DNA of 64,000 nucleotides from Planctomycetota bacterium. Lineage in GTDB: Bacteria; Planctomycetota; UBA11346. The DNA lies in contig JADGDD010000005.1 of assembly GCA_016745075.1 (NCBI GenBank), forward strand, positions 62,001 to 126,000, in the 5' to 3' direction. Each line of letters begins with the position of its first letter. The first letter of the stretch is position 1. Below are positions 9,587 through 18,735 of the stretch, one piece after another. The position numbers and the translations under genes are program-made. The notes below the pieces were generated by a model that saw nothing but the letters and a program-made list of their open reading frames with translations, did no database searches and was not told the origin of the DNA.

Positions 9587-10369
9587 TTATAGTGATATTT
9601 TACCTTCAAAATATATTGTGCATCTACCAGACATTAAAACTCGCTCATCCATATTTGTACAAAATAACTCTCCACCTCTAGGAGAAAGTTGCAAGGCATG
9701 GAGTGTGTTTTTCTGTAGACGATTTGCCCAGAATGGTATCAATGTACTGTGGGCAGAACCCGTAACAGGGTCTTCAGGCACTCCACCACTTGGTGCAAAA
9801 AAACGAGAAACAAAATCGCAATTCTGCCCTTTGGCTGAAGCTATCACGGCAAAACAATCGACTGCTGCCAATGCATTCATGTTTGGCGCAAGAGATGTGA
9901 TCTGTTCTTCATGCTCATACAAGAGTAGGTAGTCTCTCGATTTGTATACGCTAACAGGTTCAAGACCAATACTTTCGATAAGCCCTTCAGGGGCACTGCA
10001 TTTATGAGGCATTCTTGATGGAAAATTGATTTCAATAAGATCTTCTTTTCTTTGAGCAATTACCTGTCCTGAAGCTGAAGAGAAGATGACGGTATCTAAT
10101 GTTGGTTTGAGCACATTCAGTAGTAGGAATGCTGGTGCTAGGGTTGCGTGCCCACATAAATCCATTTCTTGAGTGGGAGTAAACCAACGTAATTCAAAAA
10201 CATCTGTCTTTTCAACAATAAATGCCGTGTCGGAAAGATTGTTTTCAAAGGCAATATTTTGAAGGACTTCATTTGGAAGCCATTTATCCAGTAGGCATAC
10301 ACCTGCTGGATTGCCAGAAAATGGATGCTCAGTTGTGAATGCGTCAATTTGATAGTAAGGTATTTTCAT
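9587..10369 (-). CDS. PhzF-family isomerase/epimerase
   Basis: A 260-residue protein opening with YYQIDAFTTEHPFSGNPAGV, the PhzF N-terminal signature. It is followed by NLSDTAFIV (which includes the position of the catalytic Glu/Asp in PhzF homologues), RWFTPTQEMDLCGHAT in the first half, and GVPEDPVTGSAHSTL in the second half, mirroring the pseudo-twofold diaminopimelate-epimerase fold. Family members isomerise small acids or amino acids; only some make phenazines, and no phenazine genes are nearby. A weak AAAAGG precedes the ATG. Confidence 0.92.
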   Translation of the reverse strand: MKIPYYQIDAFTTEHPFSGNPAGVCLLDKWLPNEVLQNIAFENNLSDTAFIVEKTDVFELRWFTPTQEMDLCGHATLAPAFLLLNVLKPTLDTVIFSSASGQVIAQRKEDLIEINFPSRMPHKCSAPEGLIESIGLEPVSVYKSRDYLLLYEHEEQITSLAPNMNALAAVDCFAVIASAKGQNCDFVSRFFAPSGGVPEDPVTGSAHSTLIPFWANRLQKNTLHALQLSPRGGELFCTNMDERVLMSGRCTIYFEGKISL

Positions 10370-10475
10370 GATGTTGCCTTTTAAACTCTGCCAAAATATT
10401 TGATGCTACGGCTAATGAATTGTGTTTTGTACAAGCTGTAATGAAATTCCATGAATTTGTTAACCGATACCCCGT

Positions 10476-11045
10476 TTACCGGTTCTGTTTATGTGAGTCC
10501 GCTAGAGAGTTGCACTCACTTTCCGCAGCCCATTCTCCGCGCAGTTTTGCGTATAGGTGCATGTCAACATGCTTGCCTCTGACATAGTTGGCCCCACGAG
10601 ATGTGCCTTCTTTTATGAAGCCGCATTTTATGGCTACTTTTTCTGAGGCTAGATTTTTTGTATCCATTCTAATTTCTAGTCGATTGATGTGTAGTGAGCT
10701 AAATAAATAGTTTGTTAAGAGGTGGACTGCTTGGCTTACGATGTTTTTCCCTCTTTGTTCAATATTAAATAAAGTGTAGCCAATTTCTCTTGCATTAAAG
10801 TATGGAACAGATTTGAAATGCCAAATGGTTCCTATCATGTTATCATCAGTATCTACGATGAGCAATGTTTCATGATGTTCCGTTGAGAATCCATCTTCTT
10901 TAAACTGTTGTTTTTTTTGTTGAGGAGAGGTTAAGCTACAGGGTAAGTACTCGCCTCTAATACTGAGATCATTACCTAGACGAATGAAATCGTCTAAATC
11001 TTTTTCTTCAACGTGTCTTATTTTAATATTTTCATTACTGAGCAT
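10476..11045 (-). CDS. RimJ/RimL-type GNAT acetyltransferase
   Basis: A 189-residue GNAT of the ribosomal-protein acetyltransferase type. It begins IKIRHVEEKDLDDFIRLGND, has the strand-loop segment AREIGYTLFNIEQRGKNIVS, then INRLEIRMDTKNLASEKVAI and KCGFIKEGTSRG. GNATs of this type acetylate protein N-termini, antibiotics or amino sugars; the target is unknown. Its GC and codon usage look lower than those of the surrounding biosynthetic genes, similar to the GNAT at 9045, which could hint at acquisition. That impression has not been measured. Confidence 0.9.
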   Translation of the reverse strand: MLSNENIKIRHVEEKDLDDFIRLGNDLSIRGEYLPCSLTSPQQKKQQFKEDGFSTEHHETLLIVDTDDNMIGTIWHFKSVPYFNAREIGYTLFNIEQRGKNIVSQAVHLLTNYLFSSLHINRLEIRMDTKNLASEKVAIKCGFIKEGTSRGANYVRGKHVDMHLYAKLRGEWAAESECNSLADSHKQNR

Positions 11046-11677
11046 ATTTTCTCCTCTGTGGAACGAAGTGTAGGGGCGGTGCCAATCGAAGAATAAGCCC
11101 TTGTGAGATGCGAAAAGACAGCGTTGCTAGGAATAATGCTATAGCAGAGGTAGTACCTGTGCAAGGGATGTGTGGTTGCATAGACTACGATGTAAAAAAA
11201 TCTCCTTTGTAAGCTGTCCGTTTTCAGATGGGTGTAAAATGTTGTAAAAAAATACGACATGTGTGCGAGGCACCTTGCAATATATGTGACGTTTAGCGAT
11301 GGGGACAGCTAGATGCCTAATTTAAGTTGGTCAGAGACTGATTGCTGTAAAGATATGGTAGTTTGGATGGCCGCTTATCAGGCATGGGGGGTGCTGCACG
11401 ATTTCTCTCTTGCACATGTTAATCTTAAGCATCTCCAAACGACTTTTATCTGTCATTTACCTCATTAACGCAGCCAGTAGCCTATTGCCATAATGCGGTT
11501 TGCTGTTTTCAGATAGAGTTGTTTACTTGATGGTGTGTTCACTACGGATCAGAGTGAGTTTGAATAGCTTCTCTTCAGATAGGTTTTGGTGAAGACTTTT
11601 TGTGAGAGATCAGCTGGTGGTTGATGGCTTTATTGTGCTCGCCCTTTCCTTCTTCTGTATGTTTATAGGCTCAGAGC
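11046..11677. other. 632-bp intergenic stretch without a clear gene
   Basis: This lies between the divergent GNAT and SASA-like genes. The only noticeable frame is a 51-codon ORF at 11313-11468 (MPNLSWSETDCCKDMVVWMA...) with a poor Shine-Dalgarno and no recognisable family. I give it low weight. I see no tRNA, hairpin terminator or repeat here. The promoters of both flanking genes must lie in it. Confidence 0.6.
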
Positions 11678-13561
11678 ATGTTCCGCCTGCTATGTGTATT
11701 GCTTTTGGCGCTGCTGTGGCTTTCTGCTGAGGCGGTTGAGTCTGCTCTTCCTGTACAGGCAACACAGGAGGAACAGAGTACTCGCATTATTCTTTGTGCG
11801 GGGCAGGCAGATATTGGTTTTGGTATTAAAGAATCTACCCTAGCGCGGCAACGGCCAGAGATGTGGCAGTGGATGCAAAGCCGGTCCTCTGCTATTCGTT
11901 ATTCGTGGCGTTATATCAATCAACGTACCCGTTCGAGCGGTGACCGCATTTGGCAACCTTTGCGTGGGGTCACGCTTCCAGAAGTCAGCATGGATGAGCG
12001 GGTTTTTGGTGAAGAACATATTATCGCTTATTATTTGTCGTATTATTATAAAATATTGGGGACAGGGCAACCAGTTGCGGTGATTAAAGTTGCAAACAAC
12101 GATTCATCGTTGTTGTTTGATTGGACTCCCGCTGATATCTTGCAGCTACATACCGCAGGCAAAGGCTTGCAATGGCAGGGCGGCTTTATGTATGAGCATT
12201 TCCGTGAGCAGGTGGCTGCATCGCTGGAAAAGATGCAGGAGCGAGGCGAGGCATGGGATGTGGCAGGCCTGTTTTGGCACCAAGGTGCTGGTGATGTACA
12301 AAATCCAGAGGCAGCCAAGCGTTATAGTGATTTACTGCGTATTTTTATTGATGGTGGCAGCGTTGCCTTGCCAATTACACCAGCACAAGAAGACCTTGGT
12401 GTGCTTACACAAGCAAATGGTGAGCAGGCGATTTGGGCACAAGGTGTCCGACAAATGCTTGGACAAGCACAGCATAGTGTCGTTGCGGTGTCACCTCATT
12501 GGCATATGAGTGGCCGTCCTGATTGGGGACCACGAGCAGAGTGGGAAGATAATTTAATCGCCATTCGCTCAGGCTTAAAAGAGTGGGCCGCAGAAGACGG
12601 GCGTACGCGTTTAGTCTCTGTTGATGATATGCCTTTGGAGCAGGGATGTTATCATTCAGATGCAACGCTTATTGAAGTGGCAGAGCGCATGGTGCAAGAA
12701 TGGTTGGATCAAGAAACTGGCGGGCAATTAAGTTTATACGAATTGAAAGCGTTAATTCACGAGCGTGATTGGAAAATGCATATGCGTCAGCGTATTGCCC
12801 TCTTACGCAGAGCAGTGCGGCCATTGGCAGTTTTGTTGGATGAAAAAGTTTTGCCCAACCTGATAGAGGCTCTTGTTTATTCTCCTGCATTCCCAAGCAG
12901 CACTGTTTGTCGGTCGGCTCTTGTTTGGGCACGGCATGAGGAACGGCAACGGCAATTGGCTACTGTTTGGGAAGCTGCAAAAATGTATGTGTCTGCTCAG
13001 CCATATAGAGGTGAGAGCGCTCTGAATCCAGCTATTGGTTTGGCAGAAATTGCTTTTGCCTATAAACGTGCCGCAGAAGAAATGGGTCGTCGCCGTGTGT
13101 CTCAAGCTGTCATGAAACGGGTTGGAAGAATGCTTTGTGATAATCGTTTTGGCAATTATCTGAAGCAAGCAGAACGGGTCGGAACAGCAACAACTCCTGG
13201 CACCGTGTTCACGCCAATGAGTATTTCTCATGAATGGCAGGAACTAGAAGAATATAGAACTCGTCAGCAGGTATTGTTCCAGCGTGTCGTAACATTATTT
13301 GATGGTAGTACACGTAATTTGTCACTCAGCGATCTTTTCATGACGGTAGCCAGTAGACATCCAGTGGTAGAGCACCCACGTTCTATATACAAAGTTATGC
13401 GTTATCGTGCCCAACAAAAACGCCGCCAACGTGGCCTCCTCTTATTGCGTTATAGTTATCAAGAATGGGGTGATGAATACCGAGAAGTTCTGCTCCGTAC
13501 TCATATACCAGTCGGCGCACTCTACGGAATTCAATACATAAAAGAATCTCTTAAGCAGTAG
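11678..13561 (+). CDS. Secreted SASA-type carbohydrate esterase-like protein with altered catalytic motif
   Basis: A 627-residue protein with a signal peptide (MFRLLCVLLLALLWLSAEA). Residues about 36-345 have the sialate O-acetylesterase/SGNH plan: strand IILCAGQADIGFG at block I, GLFWHQGAGDVQNPEAAKRY at the block resembling WMQGESDA, and a final block around GCYHSDATLIEVAERM. In active members block I reads GQSN with the serine nucleophile; here it is GQAD. The WxQGESD motif is also altered to WHQGAGD. The remaining 280 residues are helical, Arg-rich and unrecognised. It is probably periplasmic and may bind acetylated sugars without hydrolysing them. Confidence 0.75.
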   Translation: MFRLLCVLLLALLWLSAEAVESALPVQATQEEQSTRIILCAGQADIGFGIKESTLARQRPEMWQWMQSRSSAIRYSWRYINQRTRSSGDRIWQPLRGVTLPEVSMDERVFGEEHIIAYYLSYYYKILGTGQPVAVIKVANNDSSLLFDWTPADILQLHTAGKGLQWQGGFMYEHFREQVAASLEKMQERGEAWDVAGLFWHQGAGDVQNPEAAKRYSDLLRIFIDGGSVALPITPAQEDLGVLTQANGEQAIWAQGVRQMLGQAQHSVVAVSPHWHMSGRPDWGPRAEWEDNLIAIRSGLKEWAAEDGRTRLVSVDDMPLEQGCYHSDATLIEVAERMVQEWLDQETGGQLSLYELKALIHERDWKMHMRQRIALLRRAVRPLAVLLDEKVLPNLIEALVYSPAFPSSTVCRSALVWARHEERQRQLATVWEAAKMYVSAQPYRGESALNPAIGLAEIAFAYKRAAEEMGRRRVSQAVMKRVGRMLCDNRFGNYLKQAERVGTATTPGTVFTPMSISHEWQELEEYRTRQQVLFQRVVTLFDGSTRNLSLSDLFMTVASRHPVVEHPRSIYKVMRYRAQQKRRQRGLLLLRYSYQEWGDEYREVLLRTHIPVGALYGIQYIKESLKQ

Positions 13562-13604
13562 GAACGGTAGAATATGTGCTGAGAATGCGCCAGCTCAGGC
13601 TCTT

Positions 13605-14327
13605 CTATTCGCCTTTATGCTCTTCAATATACCGAAATTGTGCAAGCATGCCACGCAAGACTTCGCAGTCTTTGGTGGTGAAGGGCATGCGTCGAATGAA
13701 GGAACGGAAACGTGGTGTAAAGTGTTCTAAAGAAGTACGGCGGAAATAATTAAATTGAACAAGGGTTTGGGTCCAGTCATCTATTAAGGCCTGAACAGTT
13801 GCGTCTTCTGCGAGTGTTGGGATATTGTTCGCGTTTGCATGTGTATTGGTGGTGGCAAGCGCATGCAGAGTAATGGCAACAGCGTGAGAAAGATTATAGC
13901 TTGGGTATGGTCCTGGTGTTTCTATGTGTAACCAATGACGGCATAGTTCTAGTTCATCACGGTTGAGGCCATGGCTCTCGTTGCCAAAAACGACAGCGGT
14001 GCGTCCTTGGTTGCCTAGGAGCTCAGGAATGTCTGGTAAGCCAATGCCTTTACCAGCATCGGCACCGCGTGGTCGGGCGCTGGTGGCAATGGTGAGGGTA
14101 CAGTCTGCGATGGCTTCCCGCAGGGAATGATAGATCGGTGCATTTTTCAAAAAATCCCAATTATGATTTGAAAACTTCCGACAGTCATCGCAATCAATTT
14201 CACACAGTGGTGTCACCAGACGTAAATCTGTTACCCCAGCATTACCACAGGCGCGCGCAATCATGCCAAGATTGACGGGACCGCTTGTACGAACGAGGAC
14301 AACGCAAAGAGTATCTGTAGCGGCCAT
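13605..14327 (-). CDS. trmJ: TrmJ-type tRNA (cytidine/uridine-2'-O-)-methyltransferase, SpoU family
   Basis: A 240-residue SPOUT methyltransferase. It starts LCVVLVRTSGPVNLGMIARA (motif 1, N-x-G-x-x-x-R), has TAVVFGNESHGLNRDEL (motif 2) and YPSYNLSHAVAITLHAL (motif 3) forming the trefoil-knot AdoMet site, then the TrmJ-type C-terminal extension (LVQFNYFRR...). It methylates a ribose in the tRNA anticodon loop, position 32 in E. coli. Its ATG overlaps the lgt stop in TAATG, so translation is probably coupled to lgt. Pairing lgt with trmJ is not a textbook arrangement. Confidence 0.88.
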   Translation of the reverse strand: MAATDTLCVVLVRTSGPVNLGMIARACGNAGVTDLRLVTPLCEIDCDDCRKFSNHNWDFLKNAPIYHSLREAIADCTLTIATSARPRGADAGKGIGLPDIPELLGNQGRTAVVFGNESHGLNRDELELCRHWLHIETPGPYPSYNLSHAVAITLHALATTNTHANANNIPTLAEDATVQALIDDWTQTLVQFNYFRRTSLEHFTPRFRSFIRRMPFTTKDCEVLRGMLAQFRYIEEHKGE

Positions 14328-15343
14328 TATTGTTTCTTTCTCGGTTTGTTCGGTTGTGATGGGCCAGGATCTTGAGCTGGGTCAAGAAAAAGATTTGTTT
14401 GTGCAGGCCGCCGAGCAGCCCACCAAAACATGCCTGCGGCGGCAAGCATAAAAGGAATTGATAATAATTGGCCACGGCTGAGATGCATAAAACCATAACC
14501 AATGTGAGCATCGGCTTCGCGCCAGAATTCGCCAATAAAACGAACCAGTGTGTAAGTAAATAGAACGGTACTGACAGTAAGGCCTGGTTTATTATGACGT
14601 TTATGAACGTATAAAGAAACACCAAGCAGGAGGAGGCCTTCAAGGGCCGCTGCATAGAGTTGGCTGGGGTGGCGAGCTTCGGCAAAAGTATTTACAAAAG
14701 CGTACCACGGATCTGAATAACGAATGAGATCTGGATTATAATATTCTGGTCGCATAGGATTCTGAGAAAAAACACGCACACCATGTTCAACTAAAACTTG
14801 ATTTGAATATTTACCTTGAGGAATACAAATCGAATCTGAAAATTTTACTGCCCACGGAACATCAGTGCTGCGGCCCCATAATTCTCCATTAATAAAATTA
14901 GCGATTCGTCCAAAGAAGACACCAACCGGTAATACCGCGGCAGAGATGTCAAACATACTCAAGAGATGGCGTTTACGAGAACGGCAAAATAACCAAATAC
15001 CTACGCACATACCAATAATGCCGCCGTGACTGGCCATGCCGCCATCATTAACGCGCAACACTCCCCACCATGGAATACCATCACCGAACTCAATAAATAA
15101 AGACGGCTGATAAAATAAGCAGTAACCTAAACGACCACCTGCAACCATACCGATGCCAAAATACAAAATAAGATCGGCAACTTCACTAGCAAAAAGTGGA
15201 GCGCGATGTTGTTTGCACCAATGCAAAATAATCCGCATACCGCAAAATAATCCAAGAATATAAGAGAGGCCGTACCAGCGAACGGCAATGCTCTCAGTTA
15301 TACTCAACAAAATCGGGTCTAAATCATGAATCCAATAGTCCAT
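14327..15343 (-). CDS. lgt: Prolipoprotein diacylglyceryl transferase
   Basis: A 338-residue multi-pass inner-membrane enzyme that attaches diacylglycerol to the lipobox cysteine of prolipoproteins. Diagnostic segments are SHGGIIGMCVG (His about 106), the Lgt signature GRIANFINGELWGR (146-158) with conserved Arg and Asn, and RHPSQLYAAALEG. Tryptophan and hydrophobic spans alternate as expected for seven membrane helices. A long loop between the signature and RHPSQ, and a Pro/Lys-rich tail, make it longer than the E. coli enzyme (291 residues). It lies between an LpxR-like barrel gene (31 nt upstream) and trmJ (1-nt overlap). Confidence 0.96.
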   Translation of the reverse strand: MDYWIHDLDPILLSITESIAVRWYGLSYILGLFCGMRIILHWCKQHRAPLFASEVADLILYFGIGMVAGGRLGYCLFYQPSLFIEFGDGIPWWGVLRVNDGGMASHGGIIGMCVGIWLFCRSRKRHLLSMFDISAAVLPVGVFFGRIANFINGELWGRSTDVPWAVKFSDSICIPQGKYSNQVLVEHGVRVFSQNPMRPEYYNPDLIRYSDPWYAFVNTFAEARHPSQLYAAALEGLLLLGVSLYVHKRHNKPGLTVSTVLFTYTLVRFIGEFWREADAHIGYGFMHLSRGQLLSIPFMLAAAGMFWWAARRPAQTNLFLDPAQDPGPSQPNKPRKKQ

Positions 15344-15374
15344 ACAAGGGCCTTTGCTTTGAGGGAAATATTAC

Positions 15375-16799
15375 CTACCAACCAACGTGCGCGATTAAGC
15401 GAACGCTTATGCTGTTATGAGCTTGTAAGACATCTTCACTGAGTGCGCCTTCGGTAAATGTGTCTTCATGAAATGGTTGCCAGATATCGAAGGTGGTGCT
15501 GAGGCCATAACGAATGCCAGTGCCATCTTTGGGGAGATCGCCCCAGAAGGTACGTAGGCCAAGTCCGCCTTGTACCACAGCAGCACCCACTTCATGTTGC
15601 TGTGCAAACTGGGGGTTGGGGCCTTCTATATGAGTATTTTCATAACGGTAACCCAGGCCAAGGTAACTAAATGGCTGAAATTGCCAGCCGTCTTGCAATG
15701 GCAGAAAAGCAAGGTCAAGCCCAACAAGAGCTTGTTGTGAGCGCAAAGTATTATCTGCCCATTCTACACCTGGCACACTACCAAAACGATAATCGACAAG
15801 CACGGTGGCGAAGTCAGCAAAACGTCCAAGCTTGTGTGTCCACTGTGGCCGCCAGCGAAATTGCACACCGATACCATAGCTGTTAATGGTGGCCCCAATT
15901 TCTCCCATAAGTGTGGCATTATTCTGCCCAGATGGGTTTAAGGGTCTGTTCCATAGGCCACCAACGCTTCCCATGGCAGCTTCGTTCTTGAGATTATAAC
16001 CGCCTTGAAAAAAGAAGGAACCAACACTTGCACCATAGGAAATCCAAGTGCCATCTTCGTGCTCAGCAACAGCTTCAGTAGTGCGCGTATCGTGTTGGCC
16101 AGCTCGTATTTCTTCACGCAAGCCCAGCCACATGCCGCCATCTTTACCCATTAACATGCCACGTAGGCCAAGTGCGCCTTCAAATGTTCCGTTTGTGGTC
16201 AGTAAATTGCTTACATCTAAACCAAGACCCCAACGACCAGAGGGGGCGAAAGGGGCAACATGTAAATGAAATGGTAGGGTTTTGGTAAAAATCCACGAGC
16301 CATGTAGCCCAAGCCATGCGCTATTGGTGCCGTCTTCGTAATCAAGATCGACGGTATTAATACCGCCAAGTTCATGCCAGTTATTTTGAATGAAAGCACC
16401 ACCATGTTTGCCGCTGAGCCGTATGCCAGCACTGGTGCCAAAGAAGGAGGCAATGGGAGCATCATGCCGTTCGTACAAGACATAGGTTGCGCCTGTACTC
16501 AGTTCATCAGAACGATGGCCAGCAGTAGTGTTAGTTGCTTTTACGGTGAGGGTGCTGTGGTCCAAACTAGCAATCCATTTATCACCAAAACGATGGTAAA
16601 GGCTCATCGCATTTGTACGAAAATCATCGGAGTTTTTACCAATTTCTCCACCAAAGGCATCGTTGGACCATGTTATCCAGGTTTCTGGCAGATTGCCGGG
16701 TCGAGGCGCCTCAGGAATGCCAGGAATAGCCGCCGCGTAGGCAGCCGCCATTGGCAGGGCCAGCAAATAGCTCATTCTTGTTGTAGGCAGTAGATTCAT
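15375..16799 (-). CDS. Outer-membrane beta-barrel, LpxR-like lipid A 3-O-deacylase family (DUF2219)
   Basis: A 474-residue protein with a signal peptide (cleavage near YAAA-IPG), alternating strands, and a terminal aromatic residue (HVGW) as in outer-membrane barrels. The N-terminal TWSNDAFGGE and SDDFRTNAMSLY match LpxR, where Asn-Asp and DRYYTNG-like segments build the active site. FIQNNWHELGG supplies the expected Gln-Asn-x-x-His (His about 142). LpxR removes the 3-linked acyl chain from lipid A. Members are usually near 300-350 residues, so this one is long. It is probably the first gene of a unit with lgt and trmJ. Enzyme activity is inferred. Confidence 0.7.
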   Translation of the reverse strand: MNLLPTTRMSYLLALPMAAAYAAAIPGIPEAPRPGNLPETWITWSNDAFGGEIGKNSDDFRTNAMSLYHRFGDKWIASLDHSTLTVKATNTTAGHRSDELSTGATYVLYERHDAPIASFFGTSAGIRLSGKHGGAFIQNNWHELGGINTVDLDYEDGTNSAWLGLHGSWIFTKTLPFHLHVAPFAPSGRWGLGLDVSNLLTTNGTFEGALGLRGMLMGKDGGMWLGLREEIRAGQHDTRTTEAVAEHEDGTWISYGASVGSFFFQGGYNLKNEAAMGSVGGLWNRPLNPSGQNNATLMGEIGATINSYGIGVQFRWRPQWTHKLGRFADFATVLVDYRFGSVPGVEWADNTLRSQQALVGLDLAFLPLQDGWQFQPFSYLGLGYRYENTHIEGPNPQFAQQHEVGAAVVQGGLGLRTFWGDLPKDGTGIRYGLSTTFDIWQPFHEDTFTEGALSEDVLQAHNSISVRLIAHVGW

Positions 16800-16820
16800 A
16801 GTATGGCCGAAGAATAAGAC

Positions 16821-17636
16821 ATGAATGCTAAAGGCAAGGTGGGTACGGGTATGAGCAGCACAGATAGATCAGTTCGAGATGGCATGGGTGATGGCGCATC
16901 TTCGTTTACCGAATGTAAGGACAGTCCGATTGGTGATCATGTAGCCGATCAGTTGCTGACCGAAAGTCGACAAACAAAATATAAACAAGTAATTGCCCGC
17001 CGTACACGTAGACTGGTTGTGGTGGTGGAAGACTGTTACGATCCGCACAATGCCACCGCGATTATGCGTACCTGTGATTCTTTTGGCGTACAAGAAGTGC
17101 ACGTGACCACAGCTCGGAATACCTTCCGGATTAATAGTCGCATTAGCCAAGGCACACATAAATATATAGACTTGTTTGTGTACCCCCACATAGAAGATGC
17201 CTATGCTGCTTTGCGTGAACGAGGTTACACGATTTTAGTTACCGACCTCCGTGCCGAAAGCATTAAAGATTTACGCATTGTCAAAGAAAAGCTAGATGAG
17301 CAACCTTTGGCCATTGTTTTTGGTAGTGAGGCTAAAGGCGTCTCTCAAGTTGCGACTGATCGTGCTGATGGCCACTTCCTTATACCCATGTCTGGTTTTA
17401 CCGAAAGTATGAACGTATCAGTTGCTGTAGCCGTTACTGTACACGCCCTTCGCCAAGATGCACTCAACACAGATGCTCCCGGTGATTTGAGTGCAGAAGA
17501 ACAAACAGCACTCTATGAAAAATGGGTTCGCGCCCATAAGGGTAAGGCTGCCGCGGTATTGCTTGATGGGAAAATACTTCAACCAAGTAGTGGTGAAGAT
17601 CGTAGTGGCGAGCCTTTAGATGAATACTCCGCCTAA
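16821..17636 (+). CDS. trmH: TrmH-family tRNA/rRNA ribose 2'-O-methyltransferase
   Basis: A 271-residue SpoU protein closest in pattern to TrmH (tRNA Gm18 methyltransferase). Motif 1 is PHNATAIMRTCDSFG, motif 2 is LAIVFGSEAKGVS, and motif 3 is IPMSGFTESMNVSVAVAVTV, with the catalytic Arg in motif 1. An N-terminal basic segment (TESRQTKYKQVIARRTRRL) and a C-terminal extension fit tRNA binding. The ATG at 16821 lacks a strong Shine-Dalgarno; an in-frame ATG at 16851 is the main alternative. It is divergent from the LpxR-like gene, with only 21 nt between start codons. Confidence 0.9.
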   Translation: MNAKGKVGTGMSSTDRSVRDGMGDGASSFTECKDSPIGDHVADQLLTESRQTKYKQVIARRTRRLVVVVEDCYDPHNATAIMRTCDSFGVQEVHVTTARNTFRINSRISQGTHKYIDLFVYPHIEDAYAALRERGYTILVTDLRAESIKDLRIVKEKLDEQPLAIVFGSEAKGVSQVATDRADGHFLIPMSGFTESMNVSVAVAVTVHALRQDALNTDAPGDLSAEEQTALYEKWVRAHKGKAAAVLLDGKILQPSSGEDRSGEPLDEYSA

Positions 17637-17820
17637 TAATACACACTCAATTTTTCCCTAGCCTCATAAAAAGCTTATCAATTTTGATCAGCGATGTTTT
17701 TTGTAATCATAAGATTATTAACTTATATTCCGATCAGCTTGGTAATATTCTTCTTTGATAAAGAGTGTCTCTGGGACTATCATATTTTATGTAGAGGTGC
17801 ACAGTTTGATAAGAATGAGA

Positions 17821-18735
17821 CTATATTGAATCTGTATTTTTTGTGGCAACGCTTATGTGTACACAGTTTCCGGTGCCGGAATAGCGTAGGCTAGGGAATG
17901 CGGTTTTTTTAGCCAAGGCAACGCCGCGACCGTGACTGTGAGTTGCTCGATTTGGATCAAAGTCGAGGTAGTGTTTATAGTCAAAGCCGTCTCCAGGGTC
18001 TTGGATGGTGACATTGAGTTGCTGACCATCTTTGCTACGAGAGATCATGCAGTGGGCGTAACTGTTTCGGCGGTTGGGTTCGTCTATACGACGTTGTATT
18101 TCTGTTAACCATGCGCCAAAACCAGTAGTTAAGATGTGACTTTTTTCACTGTAGCCGATACCTGCAATGCCATGTTCTACGGCATTGCAAAGAAGTTCAG
18201 AAAAACCAACGAGTGCACTCTTTTTATTATCGCACATTAGTGAGAGAGCATAACTTAAACAACGGGCTTCTTCCATAGTACGGAATTGAACGGTCCAATG
18301 AGAGGTTCGTTGCATGAGCATTTGTAAGTCATCTAATTGTTGGGTGACGTTGCTTTGACGCTGCCCGCGTGCAATGGCGGTGCTTACTAGCGGCAGAACT
18401 TGTTTTATGTCTATAGGTTTAGTAATATAATAAAATGCGCCAAGTTTGTAACCATGAGCAATTTGATCTACATCATTGAGCGCTGTTTGTAAAATAACTG
18501 GAATGTCTCGGCTTTGTGGGGTTGCTTGCAATTGTTTGAGGACGGAAAATCCATCCATTTGTGGCATCATAATGTCTAGGAGTATACATTCAAAGTCTTC
18601 TCTCTGAACACGTTCAAGCGCCTCAATGCCTGTTTTGGCAAAGTAGACATCGTAATAATTTTCAAGCAATTCTCGCAGCAACTGAAGATTGGAAACCTCG
18701 TCATCCACTAAGAGTATTTTTTCTTGTCCGGTCAT
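17821..18735 (-). CDS. Response regulator with C-terminal HATPase (RsbW-like) domain
   Basis: 304 residues. Residues 1-125 are a receiver with acidic pocket DDE (11-13), phospho-acceptor Asp54 (LLDIMMP) and Lys in YITKPID. Residues about 150-300 have a GHKL ATPase pattern: SELLCNAVEHG (N box), IQDPGDGFD (G1-like) and SHGRGVALAKK (G2-like), without a HisKA helix, as in anti-sigma kinases of the RsbW/SpoIIAB type. Output is therefore probably phosphorylation or sequestration of a protein, or an atypical kinase. Its ATG overlaps the stop of the hybrid kinase gene (TAATG), which marks the pair as a unit. Confidence 0.9.
   Translation of the reverse strand: MTGQEKILLVDDEVSNLQLLRELLENYYDVYFAKTGIEALERVQREDFECILLDIMMPQMDGFSVLKQLQATPQSRDIPVILQTALNDVDQIAHGYKLGAFYYITKPIDIKQVLPLVSTAIARGQRQSNVTQQLDDLQMLMQRTSHWTVQFRTMEEARCLSYALSLMCDNKKSALVGFSELLCNAVEHGIAGIGYSEKSHILTTGFGAWLTEIQRRIDEPNRRNSYAHCMISRSKDGQQLNVTIQDPGDGFDYKHYLDFDPNRATHSHGRGVALAKKTAFPSLRYSGTGNCVHISVATKNTDSI

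Noticed and set aside
9587..10369. Phenazine biosynthesis locus
   Set aside because: PhzF-like protein is alone; none of the other phz genes is nearby, and most PhzF relatives have other roles.
11313..11468. 51-codon frame in the 632-bp intergenic stretch
   Set aside because: Start signal is weak and composition unremarkable; without homologues I cannot call it a gene.
17694..17894. 66-codon plus-strand frame with hydrophobic start between trmH and the response regulator gene
   Set aside because: It overlaps the 3' end of the response regulator gene in antisense and has no convincing ribosome site or family pattern.
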